From: Cristatella mucedo
Lineage: Eukaryota > Bryozoa > Phylactolaemata > Cristatellidae
DNA length: 64,000 nt
Direction of reading: 5' to 3'
Assembly (NCBI GenBank): GCA_009760855.2
Contig: WPIO01000023.1
Span: 1,179,501-1,243,500 of the forward strand
Part shown: positions 1-11,800 of the stretch, piece by piece
Position numbering within the stretch: the first letter of the stretch is position 1
Layout: every line of letters begins with the position of its first letter
Position numbers and translations under genes: made by a program
The notes under the pieces: model-generated
Seen by the model: only the letters and a program-made list of their open reading frames with translations
Told to the model about the DNA's origin: nothing
The model's database searches: none

Positions 1-1542
1 TAAGGCCATCAACCTGCGCTGTCTACGTTTCTTTGTTTTGCTCAGTAGTACGGTCTTGTAAAAATGTGTTACACTGGCTTTATTTTGCCACCTGTGGCCT
101 TTCTGCCCACACTAGTGTGCTGAAGGCGTTCGTAAGTCTTCTCCCTCCTTGTATGGATTGGATCTTTGGTGCCAGAGGTATGCTATGTGAGTCGTATACT
201 TTTCATCCGCTTAAACTATTGGCAGCAGAAGCTTTTGCTGTGAAAGCCATATGCTTGAATTCACTTTACCGATGATATCGTTCATGCTTACCCAAGATGC
301 ATGTATATTGGAAGGGCTTCCGAAAAAACTGCCAGTAAGCAAGCCTACGGTTGGTGCTAAATACGGCCACTAGGTTGGTCTTTAAATTTAAGAAATTTGG
401 TAATTGGTCCTCTTGCCAATTAACATAAGGTGGCTCTCGATTGATCGTAGGTTGCACAGCGAAATTCCAACTGTACGTAGCTGCTTCCCACCTAGCTGAA
501 CTAGCCTCTAGTTCACTAGTCTTCTCGTGCCCCTTCCCCCAGATCCTCTCCGGACAATAAATTAGCATCCTTATCTGAAACGTCCAAAATTGTTTATGAC
601 AGGAGCCTTTGTTGTTCTATTTGCCCAAGGCTGTTGAACTCGCTTTCACAATTCCTGCACACCGACGATGGTTTCTCTTCTGCAGCCGATGCTGGCACTT
701 TCTTTCCAGCCGTTCTTTGCTGCTACCTCAGGGCTACTTGCTTGCTTGGCTGTCCTGATTCGGCTGTGCTTCTCACTTTCTCTTTGTTGCTGAGATGAGC
801 CTGTTGCTGCCGAATGCGCTACGAAAGCCGCCCAGAATACCGACCACTTCTAAGTATTTGTGGCTTTGTCGAATTACAGGTGGAGATATGTGCATACTTT
901 AATCAGCAGTGAACTCGATTTGCTTAGTTGGCGGCTCTGAATTAATACCAGTTTTGATTGCTGTTATCTCGTTCTGGAGTTTCGTGACTTGTGTTCTCTA
1001 GAGCATTGAGCTCTGTCTTCTGGGATTCTTCCGATATCCGTTGTTTTCTAATCTTCAATCTTATAACACAACCCATTCTCAATCCTATAGCCTGGTCACA
1101 TTTACAAAAAATAGGTGGAGACCAAAGGCCTAAACTCGAGATCACGGTTTGAATCATGCAGTGAGGAAGCTTGTTTGCCGGTCAGTTAATGCCAGCAATG
1201 CCTGCTTGGCACTGTGGACAGATAACAGCAGTTTCAACAATGCCGCCGTTTGGCTACAGGGTCAGTGCAATGTATCCTCATGTGTGGGTAATAAAAATGA
1301 TCCATTTTCATAGCTATAAGAGCTCATGTACATTTCTATTTTCATTCCAGCCTTCTTCTGTCCTTGTTGAATGCTATTTATTGTATACTGTATACTCTTG
1401 AATATGAATGCTCACCGGGGTCTTATCGTTTTATGGGTGGATCTGGCTTGTTTCTAAACCTGTTCTTCTCGACCTTCGGCAGTGCATTGTCTGTACACTG
1501 GTATTGCTCGCCTGTTGAAGTTGTGTCCTTGATTTTTCATAG
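1..1542. other. Intron sequence 5' of the first visible BRD7/9 exon
   Basis: No coding exon could be supported here. I looked for the rest of the bromodomain (the stretch with the conserved Asn and the Tyr-Tyr-Lys near helix C) and did not find it, so that exon is probably left of the window. Roughly 300-905 is a worn LINE-B copy. An open stretch near 1171-1260 has no bromodomain character. Confidence 0.6.
300..905 (+). repeat. LINE-B 3' fragment, strongly diverged
   Basis: The segment can be followed against the better copy at 18965-19895. It shares the ACCTAGCTGAACT motif, the GGACAATAAATTAGC motif, a CTGTTGAACTCGCTT stretch, and the final GAATGCGCTACGAAAGCCGCC block followed by a worn GGAGAT end. 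All frames are broken. It is an old 5'-truncated non-LTR element of the CR1/L2 superfamily. Confidence 0.7.
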
Positions 1543-1679
1543 GAGAGGTTGTCCAGCTGGAGGAAGTCCATGCCATTTATGGCCACCATTGCCGACCACG
1601 AGCTCGCCCTTGATCAAGATGTTGATGCCAGCGAGTATGTTGCACCAGTGCGCGTTCAAAAGAAAGAGAAAATTAAGAA
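1543..1679 (+). CDS. BRD9/BRD7-like: BRD7/9 exon a (end of bromodomain and linker)
   Basis: The exon starts in phase 0 after a TTTTTCATAG acceptor and ends with two bases (AA) before GTGAGT. It reads ERLSSWRKSMPFM, then an acidic DQDVDASEY stretch, then VAPVRVQKKEKIKK. This order matches the BRD9 run from the last bromodomain helix (KKILHAGFKMM) through its acidic linker to VVPVQVETAKKSKK. The match is from memory, not an alignment. Confidence 0.8.
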
Positions 1680-4600
1680 GTGAGTAGCATCATAAGACTT
1701 TCAGATTTGTGTCAGAATATGTTGAAAAGCAGCCTGCACTGATAGCTGTTGGTTTCTGACTGGCTGCATTAAAATGACCAGCCTTGGGCTCCTACTGCAC
1801 TTCCTAAACTATTGGTGGTTGACCTTCGGTCACATAGCTAGCTGGTAGACTGTGTCTTGCCTTTTACCAAAGAGCTGTAATATTGGTCTGCTAGCAGCTG
1901 TATGCCAACTGCTTTAATTAATTAAACGACTTTTAATATGAAAACGGATGACCTAGGTGAAGTAGACCTCATTCAGCTTCATTACCGGTAATACTCTTGC
2001 TTGCTGCGGTTCATAATACTAATCATGGAAACAGATACAAGTTCTTACCCTGACCCTGAAGTCCCCTGCATACCTAGCTGAACTGATGCATCAGTTCCAG
2101 CCTCGTCGTGCCCTCAGTTCCTCTATGGGCAATACATTAGCTGTTCCATTCCTACGCTTGAAGACCATTGGCCACAGAAGCTTTTGCTCTGCAGTTCCTA
2201 GACTGTGGAGCTCACTTCCACAATTCTTAGACAACGACATCTACTCTCCTGCTGCTGACTGTGGCACATCGTCTATAGCAGTGGTGAGCTGCTACTTCTG
2301 TGCTGTTCACTTCATCGACTCCCCTGCTGACACAACTATGCTTCTCACTTTCTCTTTGTTGCATGAGTTAAAGTCTGTTGGCTACGTACCGAAAGCCGTT
2401 TAGGCTTTGAATTTGCTATAGAAAATTCCTGCGTAGCACCCACTTAGTCTTTGTGGCTATGCAGAGTTAGAGACAGAAATACATTACATAGTCAGCTCAA
2501 ATCCTTTTTCTGAATTTTTGAAGTGTCAGAAAGAGGCTGTGTTCCCTTAGGATGTTATAAAAATGCCTTATTATTAAGTACAAAGTGCAAAGTACAGATG
2601 CAGCAAGTACAATAATATTGGTCCTTGGCATGTAGTGATGAAGCTATGTTCATTATGTTATTTTTGCATTTATATTACATACTGCTATCCCTTGGTTTCG
2701 AGATGCGCAGATCAGATCAGATCAGATGAAAATTATGCCAGTGTTATATAATGGCAGTTAGTGGATCTACTCCCTGTGGACTAGCAGTCTGTATTCTGTA
2801 TCATGTATCATTAATTTGGGATGCACCTGTAGTAGATCATTTTTCTATTGGAGGTACATATCGCTAATAGTCAACCAGTTCCAAAGGCCATTAGAACGTC
2901 CCACAGCAATTTATTATTGTAAAAATCAACCTAGGGCAACCGAGACTCAGTTTGACGGCACATTATAAAAAGAGTATACGAGCAGTTGACCGCCAGTCGG
3001 ATTAATGCATTCCTGCTCTAGCCTCATATGATATCGAAGTGTGACAGGACTGAAGAATGCTAGGCACAAAAAGGAAACAATGGCATCATTTTAACGGCTT
3101 CGGTAATCAAAATCATTGGCCTTCTGTATCGGAAGCCAGACTTCTCATCCTGAGTTCTAGTAGTTGGAATGCAGTCGTTTGTCACTTCTGCCCAGCTAGT
3201 GTTGTGATGCATGACGAAGAGCTACTTGTGTCATGCATGTTTTCACAATAAAACCTGTTCGATCTCTCATCGATACGACCGACTCCCCTTTCGTAGGAGG
3301 AGGTTGTTATTGTGGACCATAGCCGTCAAATAAATCAGAAACGAGATCTAGTTCATATATTTTATCTTTTTGAGAAAGCTTGTTGCTGCCCGTGCCTATA
3401 TTTCGCTGTGGTAAGCCACTCCACAGTTTGATTGTGACTCGGGCGTGTTTTAGTATGAGCGAGTTTTAGAGAAGATGCTTGTGGATATGAGCAAGGGATC
3501 GTAGCACTCGTGCGCTCTGTGTCTGCTTCATTGCTTGCTGAGCTGGAATGCCTGTTAAGGTGTTTTAAGGTCCGTTAAGGTGTTTGTTTTAAGGTGTCTT
3601 ACATCCGAGTAAAGGCCGGGGAGGGGTGGTATCTGGTCCGGTCTTCATCGTTATCGTTCTTGCTGCATCCTGAAGCTTGTGTTGTTGCTCGCTTTAAACG
3701 CCAGTCCCTGATCTTTGCTGCTTCAAGCAGTGACTGCTGATGCACACTCGAACAATCTGCACTTGTGCTATGCCCGGTTCTAGCTACTTGCACTTCGAGC
3801 CGATACCCGACAATCTGCCTGCTAAAGATATACTGGCACTAGCCCAGGAGGCAGCAAAGGCAGCATCCGACGAGCTTGTTGCAAAGCATCCACGCTCCAA
3901 GGTATTGCTGTGCTGACGAGTTTGTCTCTATCGTAGGGGGGCTGCGTTCTGCGCTCGGAGCCACACTATGCTTGGCCCTGTGCTGGCTTTTGCCTGCCCC
4001 TGTCTACCTTTGCGTTCGTTTCGAATTGTGCGCCCTGGACTACCGTGGGCTGGGCCTTTCACCTGAATCAGATCGAAGCAGCGGCCGTTTTTTTCCACAG
4101 ATGGGCTTCCTTCGCCAGCGGGAGGACGGCACAACGACTCTCAACTTTCTCAACCCTGATTCAAGTGGCTATGGTATGCCTATCGAGCTCAGGATTGTGG
4201 GCTTGCGTAATCTGGGCGGGAACGTCATTGTCGAGCAGTCATTGCTGTCACTGCCGAGTAACGTCATAGCCGGGCGGTAACGTCACTGTTCTTATGTTTC
4301 AGTTAGCGAAAAGGAACGAATCGTTACAATTGGGCAGATCGCCGGTAAGCTGCAGAGTGGCACGTGGGCTCTTCCCGGTTTCAAAGAAGACGAGAGGAAT
4401 AAAGCAGTGCCAGGTAAGACATAGCCAGAGGTGTAGTTAGGGTCTCGTGAATCTGATGCTACCAGGCGGTAGGAAATCTTGAGCAGGCTGCTGCTGCTGC
4501 TATAATATGCCGACAATGGTTTCTCTGAGAGTACTATGCACAAATGTCTTATATTGTTATTATTATATTATTATGGCTAGATCACTGGAAACTAGAAGTT

Positions 4601-7353
4601 TGATTGACGTCCAAGGTGCCACGTAGGAGCATACCGAAATCGCATCCAAATCTCGGACGATTGGTTTCAACCTAAGTGCGAGTTCGTGGGCGCGCAGAAA
4701 ATAGTATTGAGTGGAACATGAATGCTAGCTTCTCTGCTAGCACCTACATTTCTTGAGCAGTTAACAAACTGCCCTATCACTTGAGAGAATTACCGAAGAT
4801 AGCTATTTATATGTATTCAAACTTTCTCATTTTTGCTGTGAAAGCAATCCTCCACGAGGGCTTTCGTGGCAAGGTGGCTGTTTTTACATGGGCTGAAGAA
4901 AGCCTGCTGTTAGCGTCAAAAGGAAGAAGCCGTTGTAGCTTAGCAAGATTGGCTGAGACAGCTAGAAGGTATAACTCGATCACCATGAGCTTGACCTGGT
5001 TGTTTTCCCTTGTTTGTCCAGTCAGCTTATATGAAAAGAGGCTGGTTGCAAGCAGGTGACCTTGATGCTACGTTAAGGACCGAAGGTTGCTTGTATGAAT
5101 GCTGGTCAAGAAGACAGGCAGTCATGTTCAGCCCAAGTGTTGATCTTGTGCTTAAGCAGAGTTTGTCTTTGTTTGGTTATGTCCTTTCTCTCATTGGTCT
5201 CAATGGTGCTGAGTACGATGGTATATAATTGAGAGGCTTTTGGGCAGTATGATTCTTTCAGTAATCGTGACTATTGCTCCTTGCTTTGCATTTCCTGTAC
5301 GTCTACGGTAAATCACCAGCCGGCACGGCTAGCGTGGTGGCAATTGGATTGGGGGTCACTCTTTTCGACACTGAACTCTGTAACTCCATCTTTCGAAGCT
5401 GCTAGACGGCTGGCAATGCAGATTGAGTTGAGCTTTTGGTGGTGCATCTCCTTTGCTGTAGCAGTGATGAAAGTGTGTAGGTGGACTTTTGTGATACCAG
5501 GCTGCATTGGATAGGCATGATTTTTCGTCCTACACAAGAGATCCAGAGATCAGATTGCATTGCAGTGCCCATTGCTGAACTGTCATCCCGATGGGTAGAA
5601 CCTGCACCGTCTAAAGCTTGCCGGCTCCTTACTATTACATGACCAATCCAGGACTGAGGGGAAGCCAACTTCTCGTGGGACAGGCACTAGAGAACCCACA
5701 GTTGGCTGCTGCAGAGGAAGCAACAGCAGTGGAGGATCCGAGTTGACAGGTTGGAAGAGCCCAAGAAAATTCCTGCTAGTTGCTGACTGCCCGTAATGCA
5801 AGGCTGGTGCTGTAATTTTAGGATCACCAGCCATGACCGATGTATTGCACGTTGATACACCGACACGTAGAAAGCAGAAGATAGTGATTGTTGTTGCTCA
5901 GTTTCAAGGTTGTGTGTTCTTCGAAGTCATTGAATTGAGAGCTGAGTTAGTGACTGTTAGCACTTATATAAGAAGCTAGAAGTGACAGAGTTAGCGATTA
6001 AGCTGTTACCACAGATAGCATGTTATCTAGCATGTCTTTGCTTGGAACTGGCCAGATGGTTTTGTCCAATTGACAGAGTCAGGACTGGAGCTACGGTTGT
6101 AGTCTAATTCTCGTTAAAATCGAGTAACGATGTAGAGTTATTGGTAATTTTGTCCACACGAGGCATAATTTTGTCGGGCGTCTTAGCTTTTGTATGGTCA
6201 TCAGTCGATTGGTCGTCATCCCACTTGCCATTGATTGTCGACGACTGTCATAGGACTGCCTCGTGGTGCCTGATCCAGGCAAACTCCTGCTATGAGTCTT
6301 AGTAGCAAACAACGGCATGGAAGTGCTGCTGATTACTCGTGTGTCTGAGGTCTCATACCTCGTGGAACTTACTTAGCCTTGGAGTAAGCCCGTGGCATTT
6401 CATGAATCAGGTCGTTGATTTAAGTCCTTCAATATGCAATCCTTTCTTATTGCCTGCTTCGAGCAGGACGATGACCTCAAGAGCTCTTTGCTGCTTAAAA
6501 AATGAGGCAGAACTGCTGCTGCTTTTTAACTTCTTCTGTGAGTGCCAGCTTTATGATAATTGTAATAATAATAATAAACTTGATAAAGCACCCTCAGAGA
6601 ACTCAAATCTCTTTCTAGGCGCTTTACATTTGCTGCAAAGAAATGATCGAGATGCTTTGTAATTTTGTTGGTACTACTATTTAACCAATGCATCGTCATT
6701 TCAGTGACATACCTAAACTATGGTCCGTTTGCTTCACATGCACCTTCCCACGATTCTGCCTTTGCCAACCTGACCAAAGAGGAGTCCAGCCTGCTGTTGT
6801 CAGTTTATGGTAGTGAAATGCCCATGGCATATGCACGAAGGTGAGCTCAGTGTAGCCTTCGAATATGTGCCTGCATGCCCTACCATTCATTATACATCAT
6901 TTGCATGTGTTTGTTGCTGGCATTAAGTTCGGGGCTTGTTTCATTTGTGATGCTGGGAGCAACCACTGTGCTTCGTTGGTCGGCTATCCTGGTGAATATG
7001 CTTTTCAGAAATATTGCATGTTAGCAACTATTGTATTGCAGTGTTATGGATTTTGTTGCTGGTGCTGACGATCACATAATCAAGATGGCTGATGCATTAC
7101 TGGACACATTGACTTCGCAGAAGCATAGTGCTGCAATGAAAGCGCTCAACGAAGTAAGTTCTTCACATATTGTGAGCGCATGCTTGCTTGAACCGGCACG
7201 TAGTCATGTGATGGCAACCCCCCTCCCCATCCATACCGTTTAGGTACCTCAGTGCATACCGTGGGTTGGCAGCCGATGTAGGCTGGAGGGCTTTGGCTTC
7301 AAGCGACAGCACCTAGAAAGAGATTGAGTTCTCTGAGGGCGCTTTATCAAGTG

Positions 7354-7391
<38 letters not shown>

Positions 7392-8173
7392 TTTCATGCA
7401 GAAGTGCAACATTAGTACAGTGGCTGCGGTGTTGAAATCGGCCAGTGGCCTATCTCTGTGATGTCGTCTGTTTGTGCTGTTTGTTATGCCACGGCTTCTG
7501 TTATAGCTCCCCGAGTATCTCAAATGGGTACAACTTTCTTGCTCTTTATTTTAGTAGTCATCTTCTGTTTTGGCATGTTCTGTTATTGTCCATACAGGAC
7601 GTGAGGGCACGAGGATATGTAGTAGTATATACACATAATTAGCAGTTACCATGCAGTCTGCATCGAAGGAGCTCTAAGGTCTGTGTTGGATGCATTAGAA
7701 TGAGCTACCCCTCGTGATTGGCAATCCTGCTCGCTCAAGTTGTAGAGGTTTCCGGATCAGTTCCAAATGATGCAGCATTTTTCTGTTCTCGGTCCCTCGA
7801 AGAGGGCCTTTGGCTGGTCTGTACATTCAAATCATTGCTGTGCTTACTTGCAACCTTTGTTAAAGGCCACAATGCTTTCAGCCATTCGATGGTGCCGAGC
7901 AATGCACCTGTGGACGGCTCGTGTTGGAGTTAACCTTCATCTGCATAAGTTGAGCAACAGATATCGTATCTGGTCACCACCAGAGCAGGCGTACTCGTTG
8001 CAGCTCGGCACGTGCATTCAGGCAGTACAGCAGGATTCAGCAAGGGCACATAACTAGTCGTATAGTGCCAAGACATTGACACCTCTGTTGGGAGAAAGAG
8101 AACAGAACTGCAATATCACCATTAGTAGAACACTGGGTATTTGCATGCTATTTATTCTCTCCACCTGTATATA

Positions 8174-8241
<68 letters not shown>

Positions 8242-8307
8242 TTTATCTCTTCTTCTCTCTTTCTCCCTCTCATTCTCTTCCCCTCCCTTTCTCTTTTCTC
8301 TTCCTCC

Positions 8308-8387
<80 letters not shown>

Positions 8388-8731
8388 ACTCCCCTCTTTC
8401 TTTATGATCTCTCCTTCTGTGCTTGGTCTCCCTCTGGTCGGCCATTTCAACCGTTAGCTGTTACTGTTGAGTGTCCAAGGAGTACCTCGAGCATGCTGCT
8501 GTATGAATGTAAGCTTACTCATTGGAGATTGATTTGGCTAGCTCTCTGTGTCATCCCACATATGCCACTATATGACTCTCGGGTGTTTTTCTTGGTTGCT
8601 GCATCATGTTTTGCTTGCCTGTCCTCATTGTATGACTGCCGGTGTATATTGCCAGCCCTTTTTTCTCCCAAGGGTATGACAAGTTTACCCTGGACGAAGG
8701 GTGAATAAATAATCTGCCCAATGTACCACAG

Positions 8732-8802
<71 letters not shown>

Positions 8803-11800
8803 AAGTCATATGGCATTTGCAGATTTGTTCGCTAGATGGCCTGTTGGTCTGTAAGCATGTATTGCATATATCCACTCTAAGGGGGCATACAAATTTCTCA
8901 AATGACTGTTCAAACCAACTTAGTAGTTATGGACATACTTGGTGTTAGTCAGAAACAGGACAGCTAACCCTAAAAATGGACTTGGCCTGAATAACTTTTC
9001 TTGCCTCTGCAAAAAACCGTGTGCCCTGTTTCAAGTGTCTTTTTAGCAGGTAACAATACTTGTGCATAGAATCACTGATCCACTGACACGCTTCTTTTCT
9101 ATCATATGAGCCCGATGGCGGCAACCCGGGTGCATGGACTGCGATAACCTCCTGAATATTGGCCCAAATTATATGCAAATATGCTGAAAATGTCGGGCTC
9201 GTCGAGTTCTATTCGTTAGTAGAAAGACAGCGATTTCGAAAATGGGGATTTTTATTGCGCATGTGCGCAGCGGCTGACCAGATCTGGGGTGATGATCCAG
9301 GGCTCGATCACGAAAATTGAGCTTATTTTTTCAAGAAATAGCTCAAGATTGATGGCTGATTTGGGACAACTGCTGGTGCCTTCTTGTGTCTGCACTTCCG
9401 GAGCAGCCTTCTGCGCTGATGCTCTTTTTTTCTGCCACGAGTCTGCGCCATATCGGATACTGTTGCCAACGGCGCGCAATTATTGTCAGAATCTTCGTCC
9501 TCACTATCGGCGATACTACCCAGGCGAGCACTGGCGCCACGATTCCGGACCTCCTGCATAATCTTTTCAGACCAGCGGGTGGCAATGAAGTTCCTGGGAA
9601 ATGTTTCCATGAACTTACACACCAGTTCGATTGCGTTGTTAAGAACATCATTGCTAACATTATATATATCGTCATTATAGCCGGCATGCATCCTTTCATT
9701 GAGTTCTTGTGCACATAGTTCTTCATATTGCTTCGACATGATTCCGGTGGTGCTGCTCCTGAATCAGGTCAAGGGCGTTTTTGACTTCGAAACGCTATAT
9801 TTTTAGAGCAGCTATCTGCAAAATAAATAATTAATTGCGATTTTACTTGCAGAAATTTGGTAACCCGGGTTACTGCCATCGGGCTCACATGTTAAATGCC
9901 TAGAACAAGTTTTAGTTCTCTTACGAGTGCTTTAAAAATTATGCATAATTGCCATCATTGTATTATCACCTGCAAGGTCACGTCAATATAGACTTGAACT
10001 TTCGGTAGCTAGGTTTTTTGGCTGTCGATTGCTCGTGCTAATTCGGTCAGACACTATGTTGTCACTAATAACGACAGAGCATGTGATAGGCCTAGCTACG
10101 TTAGTGTCTCGGCCATCGGATGACGCATTGTTGCAGACGTTATATTCCACAAGCATAATACCTTTGTCCTAGCCCAGGAGCTAGGCGCTCGAACTTTGCG
10201 ACTCAGGTCGTGGGTTCGAGTTCTACAGTGGAGAAGTGCTTATGCAATCGCTACTGCAAGCGATAGTGATAGCCGTTACGGCACTTCTGCTTCTATGTAA
10301 GTGATGCTGTTAAATCAGCTGACCTTTACTTTCTACTTTTTTCCTGTTGGACCATCGTATTGCCCTTAGTTCTCTAGGCTATCAGTAACACTGCTCTCAC
10401 TCACCACGAAGTTGTTTACTAGAATAGTCCGACCAGTGCTAGTATAATCAAACTTTATCAGGGGGGGTCCAAATGCATCAACTTTGCTTATCGATTGGCT
10501 ATTGAGGTCGATCCAAAAGTATGTATGGATGTTGGTCGACACGCGTAGCCCAGCAATATGGTCATGCTGAAGTGGGCTGGTGCCCCTGAATGTGCAATGA
10601 GATGTGTGGCAAATCGAGAATTCTTTGAAATTGCATTCCTACACTGGTTAGCGACCTGGCCGTAGGTTTGCTATGAGGCCTGCATACCTTACTGTGAGGT
10701 CTCTGCTTCCAGCCCTTCCCGTTCTGTCCACAGGGTTACCAGAAGCGAAGTGTTGTTCGCCTGTGTCCTGTCCAGCAGCCATTGCACTCAGGCTGAGTGC
10801 AGTCCAGTGCGGTCGACACTAGCTGTCGCTGCTGCTCCTGGGAGCTACTGCTGATTCCCCCTTGATGATTCGTACCCTGCTGCTGCTAAAAAGCAAACAA
10901 CCCACTCCAGGCCAGCTGAGCTGCGATTACCCCTGGTAATCTTAGCTACCAGTGCACTGAGTTTAGCCCAATTCAGAGATTGGACCAACACTCATGAAGA
11001 AGGCCATTAGTGTGCCATGCTGAAAATTCCAGCTAGCCAGCTGCTTGTCTTTCGGGTGCACCTATGTTGGGCAGGTGTCTGCCTGCATCGTGGGGCTGTG
11101 AAGTGAAACTTGTTTAGAACGTTTTGTTTTGCATGATCAGCTGCCCCAGCCTTACTGAGAGGGGCAGAGTTATGTCGTGGCTGGCCAATCGCTGCTGCCA
11201 TGCGCAATGATTTTCTGCACCAGCCTCGGCATGCATCGGTCGACCCACAGCAGATCAGACAGCTTTGCTGTGTTGCTTTTACACAAGCCATCGGTAGGTG
11301 TCCGAAGGCCCTCACCGAAATGATCGTTGCCTTTCCTTTTTACGTTTACCAGAGCCGGGACAAGCAGCAGCATCAGAAAGAGGTCGGTGCTGCTGATGCT
11401 AATGAAGCAGCGGTCCTGCCCGCCCAGGCTGACAGCGAGGGCAGCCAAGCCACCAAAGGTAGCCCAAGTTGCCAGCGAATCACTTCCATTTGTGTTCCGA
11501 CGATGCGCATGTGTACCCTTGTTTTGATCCCTCGCTGCCTTCTAACTGAACTCTCTAGACTCCCTTGCAGCACGTGCTGCTGACATTCGCACTTATGCAG
11601 CAGAAAACGTTCTCAGATTGAATGGCAATGCAAATCAATTTACTAGTTATTGACCAACCCAGTATTACTCAGAGATGAGATAACCCCACACTCGAAATGG
11701 ACGTGGCCTATATCTCCTGTAGCATCTGCATTCAATCTAGATGTCGTGTTCCAAAGTGACCTTTTGCTAGATGACTGCTTCAGCTTCACATGCCAGTCTG

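Noticed and set aside
1171-1310. Possible bromodomain exon before exon a
   Set aside because: There is an AG before and a GT after, but no frame gives the bromodomain signature (the conserved Asn and Tyr positions), so it was not added to the gene.
8076-8875. Long open frames of Leu/Ser, Arg/Glu, Cys/Val and Thr/His repeats
   Set aside because: They are translations of the (CT)n and (CA)n microsatellites. The same applies at 45026-45409, 52036-52342, 58056-58529 and 60255-60816.
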